Both the position numbers and the translations under genes were made by a program. Below, in pieces: positions 1 to 8,510 of a stretch of DNA of 64,000 nt (its first letter is position 1; each line of letters starts with the position of its first letter). The notes under the pieces were generated by a model. It saw only the letters and a program-made list of their open reading frames with translations, made no database searches and was not told the DNA's origin. The DNA comes from Methylobacter sp. (GTDB lineage: Bacteria > Pseudomonadota > Gammaproteobacteria > Methylococcales > Methylomonadaceae). The stretch covers positions 1-64,000 of the forward strand of contig JALNYY010000005.1 of assembly GCA_023229605.1 (NCBI GenBank), given 5' to 3'.

Positions 1-2
1 AC

Positions 3-2054
3 CTGATGGTATCACCGGCGGCGTATGTCGGCATGACGCAGGCCGGCATGCTGTCGCCGGATGGAAAATGCTATGTTTTTGACCAGCGCGCCAATGGCAT
101 GGTGCCCGGCGAGGCGGTTGCGGTGGTCGTGCTCAAACGCCTGTCCAGAGCGCTTGCCGATGGCGATCCGATTCATGGCGTGATCCGCGGCAGCGGTATT
201 AATTATGACGGCAAAACCAACGGCATCACTGCGCCCAGCGGCGCGTCGCAAACCGAATTGCTGGCCGATGTTTATCAAAAAGCCCGCCTGCAACCGGAGG
301 ATATTGACTACGTCGTTACCCACGGCACCGGCACCCAGCTGGGCGATCCGGTCGAGATCAACGCGCTGTATGATGCGTTTAAGGGTTGCACGGACAAGCA
401 GGGGTTTTGCGCGCTGACCTCGACCAAAAGCAATTTCGGCCATACCTTTGCGGCGTCCGGGCTGGTCAGCCTGATCAGCCTTGTCCAGGCGCTAAAATAT
501 GAAACGATTCCGGCCAGCCTGCATTGCGAGCAGGAGAACGATTATATCCGCTGGCGGGAAAGCCCGTTCTATGTCAACAAACGGAAAAAAGCCTGGACTA
601 AACAGCCGGGACAGCTGCGTATCGGCGCGGTCAGCGCTTTCGGCATGAGCGGCACCAATGCGCATATGGTGCTGCAAAATCATGTCGCCGAACCCGCGCA
701 GGCGTCGGCATCCTCGCCGTATTACCTGCTGGCGGTTTCGGCCAAAACCGAGTCTGCGTTACAGGAACAAATCCGGCAAATGGTCGCGTATCTGCAAAAG
801 CCTGAATCGGCTCGGCAGGGACTGGATAGCATCAGCTACACCTTGCTGCAAGGGCGGCATCACTTCCAGCACCGGTGCGCGATCGTGGTTTCCGATGCTC
901 AGCATGCGGTTGAAATCTGGAACCGGGCGGTTAATCAGGAGATCGGCGGCGATTGTTGCCGCGGCGTCGTCAGCCGCGAATTTACCGGCCAGAAAGCGAT
1001 AAGCCATTACATCACGGACCTTACCGGTCAGGGCCGCGATTTGTTGGACAAGGCGAACGAATACCGGGAAATGCTGCTGGCGCTGGCGGATTTTTATTGC
1101 CAGGGTTACGACATCCCGTGGCAAAACCTGTACCCGGCAACACCCCGGCGCGTCAGTTTGCCGGGCTATCCTTTTGCCAGAGAGCATTACTGGATTGATG
1201 AGGAGCCTGAGCAGGAGCCGGTTGCAGTCGAAGTGCCTGAAGCCAGGCTGCATCCACTGGTGCACCGAAATATTTCCAGCCTGCAAAAACAGCAGTTTGC
1301 CTCTACATTTACCGGCGATGAGCGTTATATGGTGCGCTATCAGCAGGCGCAACAGCAGTTCATCCCGGCGTTGTTTTATCCTGAAATGGCCCGCTTTGCG
1401 GCCGAACAGGCAACGGGGCAGCCGGTTGCCGGGCTGAAAAACATGGTTTGGGGAACGCCGCTGGTTTATCGGCAGGGCAGTGAACACACATTAACCGTCG
1501 GCCTGCACAAACAGGATGGCGATATTCTTTATTCGATCGACACGGACGGGCAGCAAGAAGCCTGCAACCACTTCGGCGAAGTCATCATCGACAGTTCCTC
1601 TATACAGTTGCCTGAATCGGTTGATTTTTCAAGGCTGCGGGCCGGATTGCAGCGGATGGAGCCGGATAGTGTTCTTGCGGATCAGGCTGCCGCAGCTATA
1701 GCCGATATTTACTGTAGCGGAACGGAGCTGCTGGCGACGCTGAATCTGCCTGGAAATGCCAACGATCAAATCAGGGGCGTGCTGTTCCAGCCTCTGTTCA
1801 TCAATGCGGCATGGCGGCTGCTTCAGTTTTTTGCCCGGAACGGGGCGGCATTATTGCCGTTTTCGCTGCAACGGATAGCGGCGTCCGGCGCGCTGCCGGA
1901 TCAGCTTGTGCTGCATCTGGTGCACAAAGGCGGTACTATTGAGCATCAGCAAAAATACGATATAACGTTCTACGATGCGAATGGAAAGGCATGTCTGCAG
2001 TTGCAGGAGCTGACGCTCACCACGCAAGACAGGCTATTTAACATTTCGATTTAA
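3..2054 (+). CDS. Polyketide synthase, C-terminal part: ketosynthase then degenerate dehydratase (5' end outside window)
   Basis: The frame is open to the window edge, so the gene begins upstream and the active-site Cys of the ketosynthase (KS) is not visible. The KS second half is clear: HGTGT at 321-335 and KSNFGHT at 426-446 supply the two catalytic His, and GMSGTNAHMVL closes the domain near 670. A linker of about 190 residues follows, then a double-hotdog dehydratase (DH) fold begins at HPLVH near 1251. In active DH domains the first half carries HxxxGxxxxP; here that stretch reads YQQAQQQFIPALFYPEMA, with no His or Gly. The second-half Asp is replaced by Asn in LFINAAW. The DH is therefore probably inactive. 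No ACP, KR or thioesterase follows before the stop, so the protein must hand its chain to another polypeptide, or the assembly line is truncated here. The KS-DH order without an AT suggests a trans-AT system; this is inference. Confidence 0.85.
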   Translation: MMVSPAAYVGMTQAGMLSPDGKCYVFDQRANGMVPGEAVAVVVLKRLSRALADGDPIHGVIRGSGINYDGKTNGITAPSGASQTELLADVYQKARLQPEDIDYVVTHGTGTQLGDPVEINALYDAFKGCTDKQGFCALTSTKSNFGHTFAASGLVSLISLVQALKYETIPASLHCEQENDYIRWRESPFYVNKRKKAWTKQPGQLRIGAVSAFGMSGTNAHMVLQNHVAEPAQASASSPYYLLAVSAKTESALQEQIRQMVAYLQKPESARQGLDSISYTLLQGRHHFQHRCAIVVSDAQHAVEIWNRAVNQEIGGDCCRGVVSREFTGQKAISHYITDLTGQGRDLLDKANEYREMLLALADFYCQGYDIPWQNLYPATPRRVSLPGYPFAREHYWIDEEPEQEPVAVEVPEARLHPLVHRNISSLQKQQFASTFTGDERYMVRYQQAQQQFIPALFYPEMARFAAEQATGQPVAGLKNMVWGTPLVYRQGSEHTLTVGLHKQDGDILYSIDTDGQQEACNHFGEVIIDSSSIQLPESVDFSRLRAGLQRMEPDSVLADQAAAAIADIYCSGTELLATLNLPGNANDQIRGVLFQPLFINAAWRLLQFFARNGAALLPFSLQRIAASGALPDQLVLHLVHKGGTIEHQQKYDITFYDANGKACLQLQELTLTTQDRLFNISI

Positions 2055-2120
2055 GACCAGACACAGATGGAGCAACGCGAAACACAGCGGGTAAAGCGCC
2101 CTCATCGAAGCATTGTAAGG

Positions 2121-2167
2121 GTAAATTCGTTCGTCATGAGCTTGTCGAATGGGATGAACGAATTTAC
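2121..2167. repeat. Palindromic intergenic repeat
   Basis: Perfect 12-bp arms (gtaaattcgttc at 2121-2132, gaacgaatttac at 2156-2167) enclose a loop containing gagcttgtcgaa. It lies 66 bp after the polyketide synthase stop, so it may serve as a transcript-end hairpin, but it has no T tract. It looks like a REP-type element and is related in style, not closely in sequence, to the repeats at 8371 and 20307. Confidence 0.6.
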
Positions 2168-2204
2168 GGCACCTCAAGTACGATATCAATCTATTTCTTA
2201 TTTG

Positions 2205-2627
2205 TAACTGATGTTACGCAGACATCACTAAATTCGGTTATTCTGTGGGAATGAAAAAAGCAGAATTAGAGTCATACACAGATTATTTGATAAGCACGTT
2301 TGGAGCAGCGACAGCCACTCGTCGATGGTAGATATAGTAAGCCATGACCGAGTGACGCGTTTTTTGTCAGAACGCGAATATACATGGAAAGTCGAAGTGT
2401 TTCACAAGTCTTTGAAATCCAACGCCGCATTGGCAAAGTCGCCGACCCGCAGGGTCACAACGCAAAACAATCATGTATTCATGTCGATTTACGCGGTATT
2501 CAAGTTGGAATGCCTGAAGTTAAAACACAAATCCAACCATTTTGCGTTGAGGGCGAAGCTTTTTATTAAAGCAACCCGTCAAGCCTATGCCGAACCTCAG
2601 GCTCTACAGGCTGCGTAACATCAGTTA
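2205..2627 (+). mobile_element. Internally deleted insertion sequence (MITE-like), 423 bp, perfect 17-bp inverted ends
   Basis: The ends are exact inverted repeats: taactgatgttacgcag at 2205-2221 and ctgcgtaacatcagtta at 2611-2627. Inside are only the two extremes of a DDE transposase gene. I see no clear target-site duplication in the immediate flanks. The intact ends suggest that the element could still be moved in trans by a full-length relative; that is inference. Confidence 0.8.
2251..2618 (+). pseudogene. IS4/IS701-like transposase remnant with large internal deletion and a frameshift
   Basis: Translation from ATG 2251 gives MKKAELESYTDYLISTF and stops at TAG 2329-2331. The continuation (VSHDRVTRFLSEREYT) is in another frame from 2325, so a frameshift separates them. 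REYT then runs directly into WKVEVFHKSLKSN, which in full-length relatives is the C-terminal Y(2)R(3)E(6)K region. By my recollection of this transposase family, roughly 230 central residues, including the first catalytic Asp residues, are missing. The C-terminus (ATRQAYAEPQALQAA) is complete and ends just inside the right inverted repeat. Family assignment is from motif memory. Confidence 0.75.
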
Positions 2628-2704
2628 GAAGAACAAAATCACTGTTTTGTTTAAGAAATGGATCTGTTCGATAAAAATATACGGTCAGTGACGCGCAGGC
2701 TAAA

Positions 2705-2737
2705 ACAATTGTCACAATTGTCACAATTGTCACAATT
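2705..2737. repeat. Short tandem repeat, about 3.7 copies of a 9-mer
   Basis: The unit acaattgtc repeats head to tail three times, followed by acaatt. The unit contains ttgtcacaa-like dyads, so it could be a slippage-prone tract or a clustered operator. It lies 96 bp upstream of the lipoprotein start at 2833. No regulator is identified. Confidence 0.7.
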
Positions 2738-2832
2738 ATTGCACCAAGCAAGTAGAATAAACGGCCGTATATTTTGTGTTTATAATCCAGTATATTTTAC
2801 AGTACGACACTTATGAGTTATTGGGAGCTATT

Positions 2833-3354
2833 ATGAAGCGGACAGCCTTATTTACACTACTGCCGGTGATCTTGAGCGGCTTTGCCACGGGTTGCGAACA
2901 AGGCCAGAAAACGGCAAAAGTGAGTCAATCCGTGATCAAAAAATACACGCAAGCGACTATATTGGAGGGGACGGTCAGCAATGACAAAGGCGTGGTTAAA
3001 GCCGGCACGGTGGAAGCGAGTGATGAAGACGGTCATCTTCTTACCCGTGTGGCTGTGGACAATGGTCATTACAGTGTGGAAATCCCAGCCAATACGATTT
3101 TACCGATTCTGTTGACGTTTTCTTCCGAGCCTGGCGCAGAGAAATTAGTCGCCGCAGTCGTCCATGACTCGATTACGAAATATGAGATTAATCCATTAAC
3201 GACGGCGATTGCAGCAGCTGCAAAAACGATGGGCGGCTATACCCACGCCAATATGATCCGCGCGGCGGAAGCCGCCGCACATGTTCCCGACGCCAACAAA
3301 ACCACAACCGGTTGGCGCGGCGACCCGACTACCCAATACGGTGGGTGGCATTAA
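2833..3354 (+). CDS. Predicted lipoprotein, unknown function
   Basis: The start at 2833 follows a gggag ribosome site at 2823 and gives a short export signal (MKRTALFTLLPVILSG) ending in the lipobox ATGC, so the mature protein should be lipid-anchored at Cys. The open frame also extends upstream to 2776, but that would bury the signal. Residues about 40-100 look like a small beta-rich repeat of the carboxypeptidase-regulatory type (GTVSNDKGVVKAGTVEASD). The rest is Ala-rich helix, and a Gly/Trp tail (QYGGWH) closes the chain. Total length is 173 residues. I do not recognise a named family. It stands alone between the IS remnant and the convergent two-component pair. Confidence 0.65.
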   Translation: MKRTALFTLLPVILSGFATGCEQGQKTAKVSQSVIKKYTQATILEGTVSNDKGVVKAGTVEASDEDGHLLTRVAVDNGHYSVEIPANTILPILLTFSSEPGAEKLVAAVVHDSITKYEINPLTTAIAAAAKTMGGYTHANMIRAAEAAAHVPDANKTTTGWRGDPTTQYGGWH

Positions 3355-3419
3355 TTGAGTTCCATTAAGTTCTTCGGTCATTCGATAAGATAAGAAGGCA
3401 GGGCGGTGGAATAGCGTTC

Positions 3420-4064
3420 TCAGTTTTTCCTGACCCCCAGGACCATTGCAATATGCGCCAGTTCGGCGACGGATGACACGTTAAGCTTGTTTCTTATTTG
3501 CGTGCCGTAATTGGCGACGGTTTTATAGCCCAAGCAAAGTTCGTCGGCGATTTTATGTGCGGTCAGGCCTTTTGCCAGCAGCAGGAATACGTCGAACTCT
3601 CTGGCGGACAGGCTATCAACAATGGTTTTGTAATCGGCTTCGTTATTTTGCATGGGCGTGTTTTTCATCAAGCCCTGTTCTATATAAATCTCGCCCGCGG
3701 CTATTTTCTGTATCGCTTCTACCAGTATTCCGGGGGCGCTGTTTTTGGTGATATAGCCTTTTGCACCGGCATTCATGGCCCTATCCACATATACCATTTC
3801 ATCGTGAACGCTAAATACCAATATCCTGGCGTTACTATCGCGGTTGCAGATGCGGCGTATGCTTTCCAGTCCACCGATGCCGGGCATCGATAAGTCCAGC
3901 ACCATGACATCCGGCTGCTGTTCCAGATACAGCTGGCAGGCCGCTTCGCCCCGTTCGGCTTCGGCGATCACATCAATATCGGCCGCTGTCGATAACAGCA
4001 TCCTGAAACCTGCGCGCACCACAGCATGGTCGTCAACCAGAATGACTTTTATTTTCCCTTTCAT
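3420..4064 (-). CDS. NarL/FixJ-type response regulator
   Basis: This is a two-domain DNA-binding regulator of 214 residues. The receiver domain has acidic residues DD at 11-12, the phosphoacceptor Asp57 in VLDLSMPG, and the conserved Lys in GYITKNS near 108. The C-terminal LuxR-type helix-turn-helix is at about 147-205 (LSAREFDVFLLLAKGLTAHKIA). Its start overlaps the end of the upstream kinase gene by 4 bp, so the two are co-translated and very likely form a cognate pair. The pairing with a MoxY-type sensor recalls MoxX of methylotrophs, but the target genes are not in this window. Confidence 0.9.
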   Translation of the reverse strand: MKGKIKVILVDDHAVVRAGFRMLLSTAADIDVIAEAERGEAACQLYLEQQPDVMVLDLSMPGIGGLESIRRICNRDSNARILVFSVHDEMVYVDRAMNAGAKGYITKNSAPGILVEAIQKIAAGEIYIEQGLMKNTPMQNNEADYKTIVDSLSAREFDVFLLLAKGLTAHKIADELCLGYKTVANYGTQIRNKLNVSSVAELAHIAMVLGVRKN

Positions 4065-5428
4065 GGCAGCGGAATAGTCGCAATGACGCTCATACCTAGC
4101 TGCGGCCGGGTTTGTATAGTGAATTCGCCGCCCAGGCTGTTGATTCTTTCTTTCATGCCCAATAAGCCAAAACCGGTTTTAATCGTGTCAGTTGCACAGC
4201 CTTGCCCATCGTCGGTTACCTGTAATCGTAGCGCCTTTCCGGTTTTTGCCTGATGATCTATTTCCAGGCTGATGGCTGCTTGCTTGGCCTGTGCATGACG
4301 AACAATATTGGTTAAGCATTCCTGTACGACCCTGAATATTTGAATGGTGATTTTTTGCTCCAGGTCATCGACTTCGTCTGGGCAGTCGATAGTGAGTTTT
4401 AACTCAGGATTTCTAATCGCCCAGTGATTTAACAGGTCCTCCATGGTGGCTTTCAATCCCAGTTCGGTTAATACCAGAGGATGCAGTTGATGCATCATGG
4501 AGCGCACCACGGTCATTAAATGGTCGCAGATACTGATAATGGAGTCGGTAGACTGTTTAATATCGGCCCTCATGTCTTCAGCTTGGGAGCGCCCGGCAGT
4601 TACCGCCATGACTTTAATGGCAGTCAGCGATTGCCCCAGTTCGTCATGCAATTCCTGCGACAGCCGTTGCCGTTCATCTTCCTGTATCTCCAGGGTATGC
4701 TGGGTTAATGCCCGGTTTTTCTGTTGGCTGGCATTCAACTCCCCGGTCATGTGATTGATAGCTTTAGCGATACTGTCATATTCCTGAATCGAAAAGTCGG
4801 GTAGTTTTTGGCTGTACTGTCCGGTTTCTATGACTTTTAGCGCATCGACAATGACGGCGATGGATTTAAGGGCTTTGTTAAAAGCCAGATTGACGGCCAA
4901 AAAGGTAAAGAGTGTCAGCAAAAAAATCGAGCCAAAAAAACCAATGCTTTCTTGCCAGACTTCGGTGATTTCATCCAGCGGGTTGGCCTGAATAATCAGG
5001 GTGATTTGCTCGCCGTTAAAGCTGGTGATTTGATGCTCAACCTTGGGGTAGTCAGCTGAAACCAGATTGATGAACCACTGCGGCGGCTTTTCGCCGTCAC
5101 TGGTTAGCCGGTTTTTATGGGCAAAACTGATGACCCGCCCTGAAGGTTCTTTTAATTGAATGCTCAAATGCCGGGTCTGGTTCAGCGAATTGAACTTCGG
5201 CAGCCACTTGGTTTCATTAAACGGAGTTTGCGACGCCTGCGAAAAGCCGAAAGTTATCAGTTGTACGGCCAAGTTGATGGACGAATCGATTTCTTTATTC
5301 ACCGCATCGCGCGCCTGCCAGATAGCTATCGAACTGCCCAGTATCAGGATACACAGGGAAGAGATCAAGATTCGTATGTTAATTTGGTAGCGCAGACTCA
5401 TTTGCATGGGTATGAAAAATTCCGGCAA
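4061..5428 (-). CDS. Membrane sensor histidine kinase, MoxY/NarX-like (HisKA_3)
   Basis: This is a 455-residue membrane kinase. TM1 lies at about 19-37 (LISSLCILILGSSIAIW). A periplasmic domain of about 130 residues resembles the LapD/MoxY N-terminal type. TM2 is near 165-190 and is followed by a HAMP-like segment. The HisKA_3 phosphoacceptor motif is ERQRLSQELHDELGQ near 255, with His in ELHDE. The ATPase has an N box (VVQECLTNIVRHA) and a G box (GFGLLGMKERI). Met8 or Met10 are alternative starts; none has a clear ribosome site. It overlaps the regulator gene by 4 bp. MoxY of methylotrophs has this architecture and controls methanol dehydrogenase genes; the same role here is inference. Confidence 0.88.
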   Translation of the reverse strand: MPEFFIPMQMSLRYQINIRILISSLCILILGSSIAIWQARDAVNKEIDSSINLAVQLITFGFSQASQTPFNETKWLPKFNSLNQTRHLSIQLKEPSGRVISFAHKNRLTSDGEKPPQWFINLVSADYPKVEHQITSFNGEQITLIIQANPLDEITEVWQESIGFFGSIFLLTLFTFLAVNLAFNKALKSIAVIVDALKVIETGQYSQKLPDFSIQEYDSIAKAINHMTGELNASQQKNRALTQHTLEIQEDERQRLSQELHDELGQSLTAIKVMAVTAGRSQAEDMRADIKQSTDSIISICDHLMTVVRSMMHQLHPLVLTELGLKATMEDLLNHWAIRNPELKLTIDCPDEVDDLEQKITIQIFRVVQECLTNIVRHAQAKQAAISLEIDHQAKTGKALRLQVTDDGQGCATDTIKTGFGLLGMKERINSLGGEFTIQTRPQLGMSVIATIPLP

Positions 5429-5613
5429 ATAGCGATATTATTCATTCATAGGCATTTATTCGCTATAGGAAAAATTCTTTTTCTCGTAATGCTGTTCTTA
5501 ACGCTATTGTTATAACAGGATTTTCATCAGTGATTACCTCTAATTAAGGGTAATCCAGTAACCTTGGAATATCCTTTTTATCCTGATACTTGAAAAGCCG
5601 ATCAAATTTAGAG

Positions 5614-5642
5614 TTGACAGAAGGAGGAGTAAAAAGCATAAT
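5614..5642 (+). promoter_or_regulatory. Sigma-70 promoter of the tRNA operon
   Basis: A perfect -35 TTGACA (5614-5619) and a -10 CATAAT (5637-5642) are separated by exactly 17 bp. A GC-rich segment (acgcgtc) follows, of the kind seen in stringently controlled promoters. The first tRNA begins 16 bp after the -10. Confidence 0.8.
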
Positions 5643-5657
5643 ACGCGTCTCAGTACG

Positions 5658-5734
5658 GCGCCCGTAGCTCAGCTGGATAGAGTACTCGGCTACGAACCGA
5701 GCGGTCGGGAGTTCGAATCTCTCCGGGCGCGCCA
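5658..5734 (+). tRNA. tRNA-Arg (anticodon ACG)
   Basis: The 7-bp acceptor stem pairs gcgcccg (5658-5664) with cgggcgc (5724-5730), followed by discriminator G and an encoded CCA. The anticodon stem ctcgg/ccgag encloses loop ctacgaa, so the anticodon is ACG (read as ICG). The T loop is ttcgaat. Confidence 0.97.
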
Positions 5735-5751
5735 CACTGAAAAAAGTTTAA

Positions 5752-5827
5752 TCCCCTGTAGCTCAGTCGGTAGAGCGGATGACTGTTAATCATTAGGTCG
5801 GCGGTTCGAGCCCGTCCGGGGGAGCCA
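5752..5827 (+). tRNA. tRNA-Asn (anticodon GTT)
   Basis: The acceptor stem tcccctg (5752-5758) pairs with cggggga (5817-5823), with discriminator G and encoded CCA. The anticodon loop tgttaat gives GTT. It lies 17 bp after tRNA-Arg and is co-transcribed with it from the promoter at 5614. A 3' fragment of a related sequence recurs at 8752. Confidence 0.96.
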
Positions 5828-5834
5828 AAAAATT

Positions 5835-5867
5835 AAAGCCCTTGCAGCAATGTAAGGGCTTTTTTTT
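5835..5867 (+). terminator. Rho-independent terminator of the tRNA operon
   Basis: The 9-bp stem aaagccctt (5835-5843) / aagggcttt (5854-5862) is followed by a run of T to 5867. It lies 8 bp after the CCA of tRNA-Asn. Confidence 0.9.
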
Positions 5868-6025
5868 GCCTGTTCTCCGGTCATGTTCCGGTTCGAGGCC
5901 GATTTTTCTCAATTAGGTCCAACCAATTTGTTCCAAGCGGCATCCCAAAATTCGCCTTGTTTTTCGGTAGGACGAATGACTTTATTGCCCGCTTCGATTA
6001 TTGGAAGAGAAATCGCCCCTTTGAT

Positions 6026-6319
6026 TTACCATCCAGAATAACCAAAGTATCCATAATCGAATTGGTTCATGTCTCTAGCGTTGTCATACATAGCTTCTTC
6101 CTGTCGTATCTGGTATTTTATGGCTTCGTCATACTGACTGATTTGTTGGGCCTCTCTAAAATCGCCTTCCCTCAATTCATGCATGACATCCGCTTGCTCT
6201 TGAGCGTTAATGTCGGCTATTTCCCTATAGGCCATTTCGTCAACGTAATCGTAGCCATAGGCCAGTGCTGTGCTGCTGGCGCAAATCATCATAAAGCCTA
6301 TTATTACTTCTTTTTTCAT
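6026..6319 (-). CDS. Small secreted protein, unknown function
   Basis: This 97-residue protein has a clean Sec signal (MKKEVIIGFMMICASSTALA, cleavage likely after ALA at 20). The mature part is helical and rich in Glu, Gln, Ala and Tyr (MAYREIADINAQEQADVM), and ends in an aromatic tail (FDYGYFGYSGW). A ribosome site (gcgagga) precedes the ATG. It has no obvious operon partner. I do not recognise the family; the amphipathic helix suggests a periplasmic protein. Confidence 0.65.
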   Translation of the reverse strand: MKKEVIIGFMMICASSTALAYGYDYVDEMAYREIADINAQEQADVMHELREGDFREAQQISQYDEAIKYQIRQEEAMYDNARDMNQFDYGYFGYSGW

Positions 6320-6699
6320 AGGTAAAAATCCTCGCTCAAAAGTTAACTTCGGAAAGCTATTTAAGTTGGAGCTACTTTCCTATAAATAGGCTGAACAGCT
6401 GCTTAATACAAGACCCACCATTCAAAATTGATGATTACGCATGATCTGATGTAATCAGTAAAATCGTTTTTTACACATATCGCCATCTTGTCCAGCATAG
6501 ATAAACTACGTCTTAATAATTAGGTTAAAATAGGGCGTTGAATAAATCAGTTTTTCAGCATACAAGTAAATGCCTGATTTGGTTGAAACATTAAATATTT
6601 CACCAATATTCTCATGATAGTGATTTTGCCCTTCCGGAACGGGAAGATTAAAAGCCGTTTATTGTTTTTTATTGATGCACCTGTAAGTTGGAGTTTTAA
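6320..6699. other. Intergenic region upstream of gpmI
   Basis: This AT-rich stretch of 380 bp separates two divergent genes and must hold both promoters. I see no RNA gene, repeat or confident operator. The gpmI start is preceded by a weak purine-rich site (ttggag, about 8 bp before the ATG). Confidence 0.4.
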
Positions 6700-8352
6700 A
6701 TGATTGAGTTGAAAAAGAGTAAGAGTTTTACGGGTCCGGAAGGTCCGGTGGTGTTGGTGATTATGGACGGGGTCGGAATTGGTAAAAATCCGGAAAGCGA
6801 TTTTGTGAAACAGGCAAATACTCCGAATCTGACTTGGTTGCATGAGAATGCTCTGTATACTGAGTTGCGCGCGCACGGCGTTGCAGTGGGGCTGCCGGAC
6901 GACGGGGATATGGGCAATTCGGAAGTGGGTCATAACGCCATCGGCTGCGGCCGTATTTTTGAGCAGGGCGCGGCGTTGGTTGGAAAGGCGATTGCCTCGG
7001 GCGCGATGTATGCTCCCGGTTCGGTTTGGCAGGAGCTTATTTCCAATGTCAATGACAGATCGTCGACGCTGCACTTTATAGGCCTGTTTTCGGATGGAAA
7101 TGTACACTCCAACCTGAATCATTTGGAATCGATGTTGCGGAAGGCGAAGGAGCAGGGCGTAAAGAAGGCTCGGGTTCATGCGTTGATTGACGGGCGCGAT
7201 GTGCCGCCGACGTCGGCATTGGACTATGTCGAGCGCTTCGACGCCTTCTTGAAAGAAATCAATGCAGACGGCTCGGTCGATTATTGCGTGGCATCGGGCG
7301 GCGGGCGCATGAATATTACGATGGATCGTTATGACGCCAATTGGGATATGGTGAAGCGCGGCTGGGCGACGCATGTGAAAGCGGAAGGCCGGACCTTTGC
7401 TTCGATGAAAGAAGCTGTGGAAACTTTCCGTGTTGAAAATCCGGGTATTTTGGACCAGGATTTACCCGCGTTTGTCATTGAGCGCGACGGCGCGCCTGTG
7501 GGGCCGATTGTGGACGGCGACAGCGTCATCTTCTTTAACTTCCGCGGCGACCGGTCGTTGGAAATTACCAAAGCCTTTGAAGCGGATGAATTGAGGGAAT
7601 TCGATCGCGGCCCGAAACCGGACGTGTTGTATGCGGGCATGATGCAATATGACGGCGACCTTGGGGTGCCGGCGCGGTATCTGGTGACGCCTCCGGCGAT
7701 TGACCGTACGATGAGCGAGTATCTCTCGAATGCGGGGGTCAAACAGCTGGCTATTTCGGAAACGCAGAAATATGGCCACATGACCTATTTTTTCAATGGC
7801 AATAATTCGGGCAGGTTCCCGACCGAGACCTGGAAAGAGATTCCGTCGGATGTATGCCCGTTCGAGGATGCGCCGCGGATGAAAGCGGATGAAATTACCG
7901 ATGTTGTGGTGCAGGCGATTGAGAGCGGGGAATATAAGTTTATCCGCCTGAATTTCCCGAACGGCGACATGGTGGGGCATACGGGCGTGGTCAGCGCAGT
8001 AAAAGTGGCTGTCGAAGCCGTGGATGAAAATGTCGGCAGGATTATGGACGCACTGAAGAAGGCCAACGGAATTATGGTTTGCACGGCCGATCACGGCAAT
8101 GCGGACGACATGTGCGAACTTGATAAAAAGACCGGCGCGTTGGTGTTGGATGAGCAGGGGCGGTGTAAACCGAAGACCGCTCATTCGTTGAATCCGGTGC
8201 CTGGGATTGTGTACGATCCGTCCGGGGCCGCCAATGCTCGTCTGGCTGATGTGCCGGGAGCCGGCATTGCAAATCTGGCGGCGACGTGTATCACGCTGTT
8301 GGGCTTTGAGCCGCCGGAAGATTATGCCGCAAGCATAGTGAAAGTCGGCTAA
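6700..8352 (+). CDS. gpmI: 2,3-bisphosphoglycerate-independent phosphoglycerate mutase
   Basis: The enzyme interconverts 3- and 2-phosphoglycerate in glycolysis and gluconeogenesis through a phosphoserine intermediate and two metal ions. The metal-binding LVIMDGVGIG is at about 14-23. The catalytic Ser lies in MGNSEVGHNAIGCGR near 71-85. The substrate loop IDGRDVPPTS is near 163, FNFRGDRS near 278, and the second metal site is CTADHGNADD near 463. At 550 residues it is slightly longer than the E. coli enzyme (about 514). It is monocistronic. The next 900 bp contain only repeats and a tRNA fragment. Confidence 0.96.
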   Translation: MIELKKSKSFTGPEGPVVLVIMDGVGIGKNPESDFVKQANTPNLTWLHENALYTELRAHGVAVGLPDDGDMGNSEVGHNAIGCGRIFEQGAALVGKAIASGAMYAPGSVWQELISNVNDRSSTLHFIGLFSDGNVHSNLNHLESMLRKAKEQGVKKARVHALIDGRDVPPTSALDYVERFDAFLKEINADGSVDYCVASGGGRMNITMDRYDANWDMVKRGWATHVKAEGRTFASMKEAVETFRVENPGILDQDLPAFVIERDGAPVGPIVDGDSVIFFNFRGDRSLEITKAFEADELREFDRGPKPDVLYAGMMQYDGDLGVPARYLVTPPAIDRTMSEYLSNAGVKQLAISETQKYGHMTYFFNGNNSGRFPTETWKEIPSDVCPFEDAPRMKADEITDVVVQAIESGEYKFIRLNFPNGDMVGHTGVVSAVKVAVEAVDENVGRIMDALKKANGIMVCTADHGNADDMCELDKKTGALVLDEQGRCKPKTAHSLNPVPGIVYDPSGAANARLADVPGAGIANLAATCITLLGFEPPEDYAASIVKVG

Positions 8353-8370
8353 GTTTGGTTATAACTCCAA

Positions 8371-8509
8371 TTAACCTAGAAAAATCAGTTGAGCATTTCA
8401 AATGGGTGGAGCGTGAAATCCGCTCATACTTCGACAAGGCTCTCCTGAGCGCAGCCGAAGGGCTCAGCACGAACGGATTTCACGCGTTCCAACTGATTTT
8501 TAGGATTAA
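8371..8509. repeat. MITE-like palindromic element, full copy
   Basis: The outer inverted ends are ttaacctagaaaaatcagttg (left, from 8371) and the complementary caactgatttttaggattaa (right, 8490-8509), imperfect at the outermost bases. Inner arms gcgtgaaatccg (8411-8422) and cggatttcacgc (8474-8485) are perfect. The centre carries tcgacaaggctc and gcagccgaagggctcag, the motif of widespread bacterial REP sequences. A second, shorter copy lies at 20307-20389. It follows the gpmI stop by 18 bp and could also end that transcript. Confidence 0.8.
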
Positions 8510-8510
8510 T

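Noticed and set aside
2705..2737. Tandem repeat considered as a CRISPR array
   Set aside because: The units are 9 bp with no spacers and no cas genes. No CRISPR array was seen anywhere in the window.
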